This document shows positions 26,563-34,864 of a DNA stretch of 64,000 nt, in pieces. Below the pieces are notes generated by a model. That model saw only the letters and a program-made list of their open reading frames with translations, was not told where the DNA came from and ran no database searches. The position numbers were made by a program, and so were the translations under genes. Source of the DNA: Rhizobium sp. ICMP 5592 (lineage in GTDB: Bacteria; Pseudomonadota; Alphaproteobacteria; Rhizobiales; Rhizobiaceae); NCBI RefSeq assembly GCF_009498525.1, contig NZ_QSNT01000001.1, forward strand, positions 1,573,083 through 1,637,082. The letters are read 5' to 3'. How positions within the stretch are numbered: the first letter of the stretch is position 1; each line of letters begins with the position of its first letter.

Positions 26563-27888
26563 TCAGAACCCCATCGGCGGCGGACCGCCACCCATGCTGC
26601 TTTTCGTCGTCGTCGCGCTTGCCTCACCGATCACGACGCGGTCGCCTTCAGAAAGACCGGATAGAATTTCGGCGGTGACGTTGTTGTTGAGCCCGATAAT
26701 CACCTTACTGGCCACCGGCTTGCCGTCGGCGGCAACGACTTGTACGCCATAGGAGCCGTCGGCGCCTTTCGCGCCGAGCGCCGAGGACGGAATGGTCAGC
26801 GCATTCTTGGCGGCGCCAAGCACGATATGGACCTCGGCCGACATATAGGTGCGGAAATGATTGTCCTGGTTCGGCACGGCGAAGACGCCGTTGTAATAGA
26901 TCGCGGAGGATGAAGAGGAGGATGTCGAGCTGCTGCTGGTAGAGGAGCTGGTGGTGCTGGAAGACGTGACGCTGCTGTCGCTGGTGATCGATTCAGGCGC
27001 CGGCTCTATCGATTGCAGCACGGCGTCGTAGCGGGTGGCGGGATCGCCGAGGATGGTGAAGTAGACCGGCTGGCCAACCTTGACCCTGACGACGTCGGCC
27101 TCGGAAATCTCGGTGCGGACGATCATCGTGTCCAGTTCGCCGAGAATGACGATTGTCGGCGCCGATTGAGCCGCGTTGACGGTCTGGCCCTGCTGGTTGA
27201 CGATGGCAAGCACGGTGCCGTCCATCGGCGCGGTGATCCGGGTATAGGACAGATTGGCCCGCGCTGTTTCCACCGCAACTTCAGCCGCGATGATCTGCGC
27301 GTCGAGGGCCGCGATCTGGGCGGTGATCTTCTTGACGCTGGCTTCCGCCGTATCGAGGTCGGCCTTGGAGCCGGCCTGGCTGCGAAAAATGGTCTGCTGC
27401 CGCGTCAGCGTCAGTTGCGCATTCTCAAGATCGGCTTCGCTTTCCTGACGCTGCGCCCTGACGTTGGCGAGCGAAGCCTGCGCGGTCTTCAGGTCATTGC
27501 TTTGCGTGGTGGAATCGATCTCGGCAATCAACGTGTCCTTCTGAACCTTGTCGCCAAGCTTGACATTCAGCGCAGTGATCCGCCCGGAGACCTGCGCGCC
27601 GACAGCAACGAGCTTGTTCGGCTTGAAGGTACCCGACGCGAGCACGGCCTCCTCGACATCGCCGCGGATAACCGGTGCGGTGATGGCGGATGAGGTCTGC
27701 TCGGGGAAGATGGTATCGCGAAACTGAAATGCGCCGGCGCAAAGCAACAGGGCGGTTGCTGCCAGAGCCAGGCCAGGACGTCGAAACCGCTTGTTTCGCG
27801 ACGGGCTCGTCGACTTGGCACGCAGCACGGTTTCGCGCGTGTGCTCCGGTTCAGTTCGTACGGGTATTCGGTTTGGGGAATTCAGCAT
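26563..27888 (-). CDS. macA: MacA-type periplasmic adaptor with Ser/Thr-rich linker
   Basis: The 441-residue product is an HlyD-family membrane fusion protein. It has a basic N-terminus, a single membrane anchor at ~40-57, a lipoyl half-motif (VGAQVSGRITALNVKLGDKV), a long coiled-coil hairpin (~110-210), then RITAPMDGTVLAIV and a beta-barrel. Between ~295 and ~325 lies a run composed almost only of Ser and Thr (SVTSSSTTSSSTSSSSTSSS). This is an insertion not normally present in E. coli MacA and probably a flexible loop in the barrel domain. The C-terminus is also low-complexity (SMGGGPPPMGF). It precedes macB in one operon. Confidence 0.9.
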   Translation of the reverse strand: MLNSPNRIPVRTEPEHTRETVLRAKSTSPSRNKRFRRPGLALAATALLLCAGAFQFRDTIFPEQTSSAITAPVIRGDVEEAVLASGTFKPNKLVAVGAQVSGRITALNVKLGDKVQKDTLIAEIDSTTQSNDLKTAQASLANVRAQRQESEADLENAQLTLTRQQTIFRSQAGSKADLDTAEASVKKITAQIAALDAQIIAAEVAVETARANLSYTRITAPMDGTVLAIVNQQGQTVNAAQSAPTIVILGELDTMIVRTEISEADVVRVKVGQPVYFTILGDPATRYDAVLQSIEPAPESITSDSSVTSSSTTSSSTSSSSTSSSSSSAIYYNGVFAVPNQDNHFRTYMSAEVHIVLGAAKNALTIPSSALGAKGADGSYGVQVVAADGKPVASKVIIGLNNNVTAEILSGLSEGDRVVIGEASATTTKSSMGGGPPPMGF

Positions 27889-27946
27889 GTCATCATCTGC
27901 TTGCGGTCAAGTTGAAAACTGTCGATCCATCCTCCGGGGAGGGACT

Positions 27947-27970
27947 GGTTATCTCCAGTGAGAGATAACC
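27947..27970. promoter_or_regulatory. Inverted repeat upstream of macA
   Basis: GGTTATCTC and GAGATAACC form a perfect 9-base-pair repeat around a 6-base loop, about 60 bases before the macA start codon. A second small palindrome CCTCC-GG-GGAGG lies at 27931-27942. The position suits an operator, perhaps for the OmpR-type regulator at 22196 although that family usually binds direct repeats, or a 5'-UTR stem. Confidence 0.4.
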
Positions 27971-27981
27971 CTGCACGAATT

Positions 27982-28015
27982 GGTCCGAGGACGCCGGGCG
28001 GGGCGTCCTCGGACC
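27982..28015 (-). terminator. Strong hairpin after the LTXXQ gene
   Basis: GGTCCGAGGACGCC pairs perfectly with GGCGTCCTCGGACC (14 base pairs, 6-base loop), about 125 bases past the stop of the LTXXQ gene. No T tract follows on the minus strand. It probably ends or protects the LTXXQ transcript and separates it from macA. Confidence 0.55.
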
Positions 28016-28138
28016 TGTCGACCCTTTGCGGAGGGCCGCTCCTTCCATCCGATGAGGATCGGATAACCGCGTCCGGCTGGGGGGATCCTTGGCGGATGGA
28101 GGGGGAGCTGGAATGATTTGATCGAGATCTGTTTCGTC

Positions 28139-28798
28139 CTAGTGGAGGCCGTGAGGGCCGGGACCCATAGGGCCAGGTTCCAGCGACCGTTCTGCATCCT
28201 CGAGCTTGGCGAATTGATCGGGGGTTAGAACGTTGTGAAGCGCCGTCGCCTTGTCCTTCAGCACACGCGCTTTGGCGGCGCGATCCAGCGCGCGATCCGC
28301 GGCCTGTTCGCCAAACAGTTCGTTCGACTTCCCAGCGCCGCCGTCAGCATTTGCCGACTTTGCGCCGTCAACCGGCCGTGGCCCCATCGGTTCATGTTTC
28401 GGCGGAGCAAAGAAATCCGTCAGAGCGCTGGTGTAGTCCCTCCAGGCGTCCAGCTGGGCGGAATGGATGCCGATCAGCGTCTCCAGTGCCGACAGTTTGG
28501 TTGCCAGCTCGAGTGCAGGGTCGGGCCGATGAAAATCGCCGGGCATTCCGTGCGGTGGCGGGAAGGGCATGCCTTTCCCGAATGCCATCATGTGCTCATC
28601 CATCTCGGGGCCACCACAAAGGCCAGGGCACGGCGGCCCTTGCGGCGCCATCGCTTCCGGCATGGCATGCGTCATCTCGGGGCCGGGGAGGACCTGGTCG
28701 GTGGGCGTGATTGCGGGTTCTGCGGCAAGAACAGTGGTGCTCATGCCGCCGATGGCGGTCATCAATACAGTCGCGACGATACGCAGTTGCCTCATCAT
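28139..28798 (-). CDS. LTXXQ-motif (Spy/CpxP-like) periplasmic protein, Met/His/Cys-rich
   Basis: The 219-residue product has a cleavable signal peptide (cut near TTVLA/AEPAI). A segment rich in Met, His, Pro and Cys spans ~40-85 (PCPGLCGGPEMDEHMMAFGK). A helical domain follows, with IHSAQLDAWRDYTSAL and the motif LTPDQFAKLEDAE near the end, which is the LTXXQ signature of Spy/CpxP/ZraP relatives. Members of that group act as periplasmic chaperones or metal-responsive accessory proteins of two-component systems. The Met/His/Cys clusters suggest metal binding here (inference). It lies upstream of macA-macB on the same strand and opposite the two-component system. Confidence 0.8.
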   Translation of the reverse strand: MMRQLRIVATVLMTAIGGMSTTVLAAEPAITPTDQVLPGPEMTHAMPEAMAPQGPPCPGLCGGPEMDEHMMAFGKGMPFPPPHGMPGDFHRPDPALELATKLSALETLIGIHSAQLDAWRDYTSALTDFFAPPKHEPMGPRPVDGAKSANADGGAGKSNELFGEQAADRALDRAAKARVLKDKATALHNVLTPDQFAKLEDAERSLEPGPMGPGPHGLH

Positions 28799-29150
28799 CA
28801 GTGCCTTTAGTCTGGTTCAATTCACTGAAGCTAATCTAGTGAGGCTAGATGAATGCAATGCGTCTCTATATTTCTGAATGTTTCTGCGGACGGGGACTAT
28901 TGCGAACAAAGTTTGCAGGGAGCCATCCTGCCACAATTGATTACAAATTTTTCTGGAGCTCACTCGCGCTACGCAAGCCTCCACCACAGTGATCATCAGG
29001 AATCCTCAAATGATTCCCGCCGAGAAAATGTTGCCGGAGGTGGCAGCAGCACGAAACGGGCTTGAACATCACCGCCGATGCGGACGAAGATCAGCTGAAA
29101 AGGCCACTGGCAGTAGACAGAGAAAACGATCATCAAACCGGGGTACTGAA
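28799..29150. other. Divergent promoter region
   Basis: This 352-base gap separates the LTXXQ gene from the ureohydrolase gene and should hold promoters for both. A small repeat TCTAG-TGAGG-CTAGA lies just upstream of the LTXXQ gene. A frame that would extend the ureohydrolase upstream to 28989 encodes residues unlike the family and is not considered coding. Confidence 0.5.
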
Positions 29151-30200
29151 ATGACATTCGACGAGGAAAAGCTCAGCGCGCTGCGCAAGAAGTATGGCGA
29201 CAACCATGGCGGCGAACTGTTCGACGCCAAGTTCCGCAAGGTCGCAGACAAGATCTTTTCGAAAAGCGGAACCCGACTGGCGCCCTATGCCGGCGTGCCG
29301 ACCTTCCTTTCGGCGCCCTACATGCCGGTCGATGCGGAAAATCCTGACTTCGGCAACCTGCAGGTGGCGATCCTGGGTGTGCCGATGGACCTCGGCGTCA
29401 CCAACCGACCGGGCTCCCGCTTCGGGCCGCGCGCGCTGCGAACGATCGAGCGTATCGGTCCCTATAATCATGTTCTCGGCTGCGCACCCGTTTTCGATCT
29501 CCGGGTCGCCGATATCGGCGACGTTCCGTTCCAGAGCCGCTATCGCCTCGAACTCAGCCATGACGATATTGAAAAGCGCGTCAACCAGATCGTCGATGCG
29601 GGCGTGATCCCGCTTTCGGTCGGCGGAGATCATTCCATCACCCATCCGATCATGAAGGCGGTCGGCAAGAAGACGCCGGTCGGCATGATCCATATCGATG
29701 CCCATTGCGACACCGGCGGATCGTTCGACCAGACGAAATTTCATCATGGTGGCCCGTTCAGAAACGCGGTTCTCGACGGTGTGCTCGACCCGACGCGCAC
29801 GATCCAGATCGGGATCCGGGGATCGGCGGAATATCTCTGGGAGTTTTCCTATGAGTCCGGCATGACGGTGATCCATGCGGAAGAGGTGACGGGCCTCGGC
29901 ATTCCGGCGATCATCGAGAAGGCGAAGAAGATCGTCGGCGATGGGCCGACCTATCTCTCCTTCGACGTCGACAGCCTCGACCCGAGCTTTGCGCCGGGCA
30001 CGGGAACGCCTGAAGTTGGTGGGCTCACGACCCGGGAAGTGCTCGAGCTCATTCGCGGCTTGAAGGGCATCAATCTTGTCGGCGGTGATGTTGTCGAGGT
30101 GGCGCCGCAATATGATGCGACGACCAATACCGCTCATGCCGGCGCACAGGTGCTGTTCGAGATCTTGAGCCTGATGGTCTTCAGCCCTTCAGTGAGATAG
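29151..30200 (+). CDS. Agmatinase-family ureohydrolase
   Basis: The 349-residue product has all manganese ligands of the ureohydrolase family: H161 in SVGGDHSITHP, D183, H185 and D187 in HIDAHCDT, and D272 and D274 in LSFDVDSLDPSFAPGTG. These enzymes hydrolyse a guanidino group to urea plus an amine in the cytoplasm. Substrates include agmatine, guanidinobutyrate, guanidinopropionate and guanidine, and the sequence alone does not decide among them. Lack of arginase-type substrate residues favours the agmatinase branch (family knowledge). The start at 29151 matches the family N-terminus. The aminotransferase next door may process the released amine (inference). Confidence 0.85.
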   Translation: MTFDEEKLSALRKKYGDNHGGELFDAKFRKVADKIFSKSGTRLAPYAGVPTFLSAPYMPVDAENPDFGNLQVAILGVPMDLGVTNRPGSRFGPRALRTIERIGPYNHVLGCAPVFDLRVADIGDVPFQSRYRLELSHDDIEKRVNQIVDAGVIPLSVGGDHSITHPIMKAVGKKTPVGMIHIDAHCDTGGSFDQTKFHHGGPFRNAVLDGVLDPTRTIQIGIRGSAEYLWEFSYESGMTVIHAEEVTGLGIPAIIEKAKKIVGDGPTYLSFDVDSLDPSFAPGTGTPEVGGLTTREVLELIRGLKGINLVGGDVVEVAPQYDATTNTAHAGAQVLFEILSLMVFSPSVR

Positions 30201-30346
30201 AGCCGGAGCGAGAGTTTTATGTCGAGCGGAGTGATGACAGGGCAGCGGAGGAGATTCCGCTGCCCATTGTGCTCATACCTTCCGACAAAGCGGTTGAGAA
30301 GGCGATCGATATCGGTGTAGCAATCGGTTTCAAAAGGATAATCGAT

Positions 30347-31510
30347 ATGCCCGCCGCAGAACCCAATTCGCTCATCGCCCGTCTTTCGCCACCACCAATT
30401 CCTTCCGTCGTTGCCTGGAGCCGCGAATATTCCGGCGCCAGGGGGCCGCTGATTGATCTATCGCAGGCCGTGCCCGGATATCCCGCCCATCCCGAGATGC
30501 TGCGGCTTCTCGGCGAAACGGCTTCTTCTCAGGCGATGACCGGATATGGGCCGATCGAGGGAGAGACTGTGCTGCGGGACGTCTACGCCCGGCACGTCAG
30601 CGAGGTTTATCGCGCGCCGATCCAGGCGGAAAATGTCCACATTACCTCCGGCTGCAATCAGGCGTTCATGTCCACGGCGATCGCGCTCGCCGGGGCCGGT
30701 GATACCGTGGCGCTGACGAACCCCTTCTATTTCAATCACGAAACGACCCTGGCGATGCTCGGCATCAAGCGCGCATTGGTGCAGTGTGATGCGACAAACG
30801 GCTTCCTTCCGGATATCGCCTCCGCCGAGCAGGCGCTTGCCGCCGGCGCACGCGTGCTGGCGGTCGTCACACCCAACAATCCGACTGGGGCCGTTTATCC
30901 ACCGGCGCTGCTGCGCGAGCTTTTCCTGCTCTGCCGGAAATATGGCGCATGGCTGATCATCGACGAAACCTATCGCGACTTCCTTGCTGAGAGCTACGGA
31001 CCGCCACATGCGCTTCTGTCCGAGCCGGGCTGGGAAGACACGCTCGTCCTTCTCTACAGCTTCTCCAAGTCCTTCTGCATTCCGGGGCATAGGCTTGGCG
31101 CTGTCACGGCGGGGTCGAAACTGCTCGCCGAGATCACCAAGGTCATGGATAACATGCAGATCTGCGCGCCGCGCTCCGCGCAACATGCTGTGGCTGCGGC
31201 GTTGCCCATACTCACCGACTGGCGGGCCGGCAACCGGCTGGAGATCGCACGCCGCGCGGACGCGCTGAAGAGCACCATGTCGGAATTGCCTGGCTGGGAT
31301 ATCGCGGCAATCGGCGCCTATTTTGCCTTCATCCGCCATCCCTTTGTCGATCAGCCCTCAGCTGCGGTCGCTGAGCGGCTGGCGAAACAGGCGGGCATCA
31401 TCTCGATCCCCGGGAGCTATTTCGGCGAGGGGCAGGAGCGTTACCTGCGTCTTGCCTTCGCCAATGCCGATGTTGCCTCGATCGGCCTGCTAGGCGAACG
31501 GCTGCGGTGA
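30347..31510 (+). CDS. Class I/II PLP-dependent aminotransferase
   Basis: The 387-residue product has the fold-type I aminotransferase pattern: SQAVPGYPAHPEMLRLL, GYGPIEGETVLRD, TPNNPTGAVYPP, IIDETYRDF and the PLP-binding lysine K241 in SFSKSFCIPGHRLG, followed by the C-terminal RLAFA block. The ATG at 30347 has AAGGA at good spacing; an upstream in-frame start at 30269 is less likely. It follows the ureohydrolase by about 150 bases on the same strand, so the pair may be co-transcribed. The amino-group donor is unknown. It converges on the monooxygenase gene with only a 6-base gap. Confidence 0.87.
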   Translation: MPAAEPNSLIARLSPPPIPSVVAWSREYSGARGPLIDLSQAVPGYPAHPEMLRLLGETASSQAMTGYGPIEGETVLRDVYARHVSEVYRAPIQAENVHITSGCNQAFMSTAIALAGAGDTVALTNPFYFNHETTLAMLGIKRALVQCDATNGFLPDIASAEQALAAGARVLAVVTPNNPTGAVYPPALLRELFLLCRKYGAWLIIDETYRDFLAESYGPPHALLSEPGWEDTLVLLYSFSKSFCIPGHRLGAVTAGSKLLAEITKVMDNMQICAPRSAQHAVAAALPILTDWRAGNRLEIARRADALKSTMSELPGWDIAAIGAYFAFIRHPFVDQPSAAVAERLAKQAGIISIPGSYFGEGQERYLRLAFANADVASIGLLGERLR

Positions 31511-31516
31511 TACAGG

Positions 31517-32857
31517 CTAGGTTTTCGCGAACCGGTTGACAGGCATCGAAAGTCCGAGATTTTCGCGAAGGGTCGTACCCTCGTATTCCTCGCGGAAAAG
31601 CCCACGGCGGCGCAGTTCCGGCAGGACGAGCGTGATGAAGTCGTCAAGGCTTGCCGGCAAGGTCGGAAACATCAGGATGAAGCCATCGGCGGCGCGTGTC
31701 TCGAACCATTCCTCCATGAAATCAGCGATCTGCGTCGGCGAGCCGGTGATGCCGTTGCCGGTGTGCTTTTCCGCATAGTGGCGGATGAGCTCGCCGACCG
31801 TATGGCCGCTCTTGACGAAATCAACCAGCTCATCGAAGAGCGCGCGGGAGCCCTTGGGTGCGGCGGGCAGCCGGTCCATCGGGAAGGGCTGGTCCAGCGG
31901 CACGCCGCGTAGGTCCGCCTCGAGAAACTCGGACAACATCAGCCGGCCAACATCCGGGTGCATCTTGTCGATCAGATAGTTGACCTTCGCTTGCGCCTCG
32001 GCCTCGGTCTCGCCAACATTGATGACGACGCCGGGCATGATCTTCAGATCGTTCGGGTCGCGACCATAGGCCGGCATGCGCTTCTTCACATTGTCGTAGA
32101 AGGCCCGGTTGCGGTCGATGTTGGAGGCGAGGCTGAAGACGATCTCCGCCGTGCGCGCTGCCATGTCCATGCCAGGCTCCGACCCCCCAGCCTGCGCGAT
32201 GATCGGACGGCCTTGCGGCGAACGGGCGATGTTGAGCGGGCCGCGCACCTGGAAATGCTTGCCCTTGTGGTTCAGCGTGTGATGCTTGGTCTTGTCGTAA
32301 TAGATGCCGTTTTCCCGGTCGAGCAGCAGGGCACCTTCCTCGAAACTGTCCCAGAGCCCGAAGACGACATCGACGAACTCGTTGCCGCGCTCATAGCGCA
32401 GGGCATGAGGGTCCAGCCCCTCGCGATTGAAGTTATAGCCGGTCTCGTCGTGATCGGAGGTCACGACGTTCCAGCAGGCGCGGCCGCCGCTCAGATGATC
32501 GATCGAGGCGAAGAGGCGCGCGACGTTGTAGGGCTCATAGTAGCTCGTCGAGACGGTGGCGACGAGACCGAGATTCTGGGTGGTGACCGACAGCGCCGAG
32601 AGCAGCGAAAGCGGCTCGAAGCGGTTCATCTTCGTTGGAATGCGCGCAAGCGCATCAGGATCGCCGACAGCTGCGGCCGGCGAATCCGCCATGAACATGA
32701 AATCGAATTTCGCCGCTTCCGAGCGTTCCGCTACATCAAGAAGATGGCGGAAGTCATTGGCGCCATTGACATCGCTCTCGGGATGGAGCCAGGACGCCGG
32801 GTGAAAACCGAACGTATAGACAAAAGTGCCCAGCTTCATCTTGTCGGTGCGCGCCAT
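31517..32857 (-). CDS. NtaA/SnaA/DszA-family flavin-dependent monooxygenase
   Basis: The product of 446 residues belongs to the luciferase-like (LLM) superfamily. It starts MARTDKMKLGTFVYTFGFHP and has FDFMFMADSPAA, VSTSYYEPYNVARLFASIDHLSGGRACWNVVTS, the loop ARSPQGRPIIAQAGGSEPG and the end region DGFILMFPTLPASLDDF. These enzymes use reduced FMN and oxygen to attack chelators, sulfur heterocycles or similar small molecules. GGAAG before the ATG at 32857 decides the start; an in-frame one at 32905 is weaker. It is the last gene of a minus-strand group behind two regulators. A separate FMN reductase is needed but not present in the window. Confidence 0.9.
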   Translation of the reverse strand: MARTDKMKLGTFVYTFGFHPASWLHPESDVNGANDFRHLLDVAERSEAAKFDFMFMADSPAAAVGDPDALARIPTKMNRFEPLSLLSALSVTTQNLGLVATVSTSYYEPYNVARLFASIDHLSGGRACWNVVTSDHDETGYNFNREGLDPHALRYERGNEFVDVVFGLWDSFEEGALLLDRENGIYYDKTKHHTLNHKGKHFQVRGPLNIARSPQGRPIIAQAGGSEPGMDMAARTAEIVFSLASNIDRNRAFYDNVKKRMPAYGRDPNDLKIMPGVVINVGETEAEAQAKVNYLIDKMHPDVGRLMLSEFLEADLRGVPLDQPFPMDRLPAAPKGSRALFDELVDFVKSGHTVGELIRHYAEKHTGNGITGSPTQIADFMEEWFETRAADGFILMFPTLPASLDDFITLVLPELRRRGLFREEYEGTTLRENLGLSMPVNRFAKT

Positions 32858-32962
32858 GAAATGCTTCCAATCTCGATCGTTGATGTCTGCGTAAATTATC
32901 GTCACGCATGTTTTTTCATCAATATCGCTGAAGCTATCTTCCGTTTTAGTTTTTCTAAAACG

Positions 32963-33895
32963 TTATGATGGAGTGGAAATCCGCGCCTGCTGGCGAGAAA
33001 TGGCAACGACCCAGTCGCGAAATGCTCCGCCATAGGGCTTTTGAAGAGCCGATCTGTCCCAAGCGAGGAAATAGCTTTCGCGCAGGGGGATCCTGATGTC
33101 GATGGGAATGACAAGCGTCTGGGCTTCCAGCTCATCGGTGATCATCGACATCTGTGCGAGAACGACACCCCGCTTGTTGACGGCAGCATCTATTGCGCTG
33201 CTCGATAGGGTGAAGGACAGTCCAGGTGCCTTTTCCTTGAGCGATACGCCCACTTTCGCGGCGAATTCCGTCCAGCTGGGGTAGGGCGTAAAATGCCGCT
33301 CCCACTCAACGTGCAGCAACGGATACGAGAGAAGCTCAGACACCGAGGGCTCCTGGCCCTGCATCAAGGCTGGCGAGCAGGCGGGGACAACCCAGTCGCG
33401 GAACAGTTCGGCATAATGTTCATGCTGCAGTACGTCCGACCCGTAGCTGATGCGGAAGTCGATCTCGTCGAAGCCCATGCGAGGTTCCTTGTCACGACCG
33501 ATGATCCTGACATGCGCGTCCGGATGGAGAGCCTGCCAATCGAAGATACGCCGGCCGATCCATTTGTTGACAACGGAAGATAGCGCGCTGAGCACCAGTG
33601 CATTCTCGTTGCGTGCCCGCTCCAGCTTCCGTTCGGCGATGGCGAACTGTTCGAAGCCCTTCGATATCTCCTGATGGTAGAGCCTGCCCCAGAGGGTCAA
33701 TTCGGCGGTGCGGCCGTTGCGCTCCAAAAGCGTGACGCCGAGGAAGCTTTCGATCTTGCGGACCTGCTGGCTGATCGCGCCGGGGGAGACCTTCAATTCC
33801 AGGGCCGCAGCCGTGACGCTGCCACAACGTCCCACAGCTTCAAAGGCCTGAAGTCCCTTGAGCGGGATGGTTTTGAAGGGGCGTTTGTCGGTCAC
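32963..33895 (-). CDS. LysR-family transcriptional regulator (GcvA-like)
   Basis: The 310-residue product has an N-terminal LysR helix-turn-helix (LKGLQAFEAVGRCGSVTAAALELKVSPGAISQQVRKIE as positions ~13-50). The effector-binding domain (~100-300) carries IDFRISYG and LSYPLLHVEWE, the pattern of the GcvA subgroup. Its start overlaps the stop of the upstream HutC-like gene (ATGA), so the two regulators are made from one mRNA. It likely controls the downstream monooxygenase (inference). Confidence 0.88.
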   Translation of the reverse strand: MTDKRPFKTIPLKGLQAFEAVGRCGSVTAAALELKVSPGAISQQVRKIESFLGVTLLERNGRTAELTLWGRLYHQEISKGFEQFAIAERKLERARNENALVLSALSSVVNKWIGRRIFDWQALHPDAHVRIIGRDKEPRMGFDEIDFRISYGSDVLQHEHYAELFRDWVVPACSPALMQGQEPSVSELLSYPLLHVEWERHFTPYPSWTEFAAKVGVSLKEKAPGLSFTLSSSAIDAAVNKRGVVLAQMSMITDELEAQTLVIPIDIRIPLRESYFLAWDRSALQKPYGGAFRDWVVAISRQQARISTPS

Positions 33896-34638
33896 GTCGC
33901 GCTTCTCCGGGTCGTGTGGTCAAACGCATCCTTCTCGGCGGGTTGAAAATCGCCGGCGAATTGAAAGCGGTCGCCGGGATGCGTGATCTCGACATAGGTG
34001 ACGGTACCGCCATTCTGCCATGTCTGGCGGATGAGGGTGAGACATGCCTCGCCGCGTTCGGTCTCGAGCAGTCGCGCCGTCGCTGCATCGGCCGAAACCG
34101 CGCGAATGATATGCCTGGCCTTTGACCAGGGAACCTGCTCCAGCAGCCACTTGGCCGGCGGCACCGAGGCAAAGGCCTCGTCTCTGGCGAGCGGCACCGC
34201 ATCGAGCATGATGATCCGCCGTTCGATGGCGTTAGGCTTGCCGTCGACGAGGTGCAGGCATTGAAGCCGCAGGATCTCCGCGCCCGCCGGTTCGCGCAAC
34301 AGAGCGGCGTCGGATGCATCCAGCCTTTCGATCCTGCGCATCAACATCTGATAGTCGTGTTGATATCCGGCAAGCTCCGCCTCGGTGCTGATGTCCTGGA
34401 TATCCATCACCGTACGATCGATCTGCTGCGCGGCGACGAAGGAACCCGCCTTGCGCCGGCGCACGATCATGCCGCGCTCGGCCAGCGCCGACAGTGCCTT
34501 GTTGACCGTCATCCGCGAGCATCGATATTCTGTAGCCAGTTCGTGCTCGACAGGGATACGCTGGCCGGGCTGCCAGTCACCGCTCATGATCCTTGTCTCG
34601 ATATCTCTGTAGATTCTCTGATGAATTGAGACCAACAC
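33892..34638 (-). CDS. HutC-like GntR-family repressor (UTRA domain)
   Basis: The 248-residue product has a GntR winged helix at ~5-70 (RIPVEHELATEYRCSRMTVNKALSALAERGMIVRRRKAGSF region) and a UTRA effector domain at ~95-240 (HLVDGKPNAIERRIIM, EQVPWSKARHIIRAV, FQFAGDFQP). It resembles HutC, the repressor of histidine utilisation, which senses urocanate. There is no hut enzyme gene in the window, so the effector here is uncertain. The start is GTG at 34638 or TTG at 34635, both behind GAGG. It is divergent from an amino-acid ABC importer whose promoter holds a TTGT...ACAA palindrome. Confidence 0.85.
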   Translation of the reverse strand: MLVSIHQRIYRDIETRIMSGDWQPGQRIPVEHELATEYRCSRMTVNKALSALAERGMIVRRRKAGSFVAAQQIDRTVMDIQDISTEAELAGYQHDYQMLMRRIERLDASDAALLREPAGAEILRLQCLHLVDGKPNAIERRIIMLDAVPLARDEAFASVPPAKWLLEQVPWSKARHIIRAVSADAATARLLETERGEACLTLIRQTWQNGGTVTYVEITHPGDRFQFAGDFQPAEKDAFDHTTRRSAT

Positions 34639-34737
34639 TTAACCTCGATCCAGCGACAATGCTCAAATCCGGAAGCCAGCATCCGCCGCTTCCAACTTGG
34701 CCGTCCGGCACAATTTTTGCGTTCTCTGAGTTTTACA

Positions 34738-34766
34738 TTGACAGTGTAGGCCTGCCTATATCTATT
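34738..34766 (+). promoter_or_regulatory. Predicted sigma-70 promoter of the amino-acid ABC operon
   Basis: TTGACA at 34738-34743 is a perfect -35 element, and TCTATT at 34761-34766, 17 bases on, is a fair -10 element. It reads into the substrate-binding protein gene starting at 34865. The match to the -35 consensus and the spacing are direct observations; activity is inferred. Confidence 0.55.
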
Positions 34767-34777
34767 TGTATAGACAA
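34766..34777. promoter_or_regulatory. Candidate HutC-like operator
   Basis: TTGTATAGACAA has TTGT and ACAA arms around a four-base centre and begins at the last base of the predicted -10 element. HutC operators known from other proteobacteria contain TTGTA-TACAA-like palindromes. Binding here would block RNA polymerase, so the divergent HutC-like protein probably represses the importer. Confidence 0.5.
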
Positions 34778-34864
34778 AAGCGGGTCATAGAAGCCCGTTC
34801 GGCGGGAATACGCTGGGGAACTTGAACTCTTCCGCTGGAAGGGCAAAAAACTGGAGAGAAGACC

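Noticed and set aside
29133..30137. Minus-strand open frame of 334 codons
   Set aside because: It is antisense to the ureohydrolase, whose metal ligands are all present.
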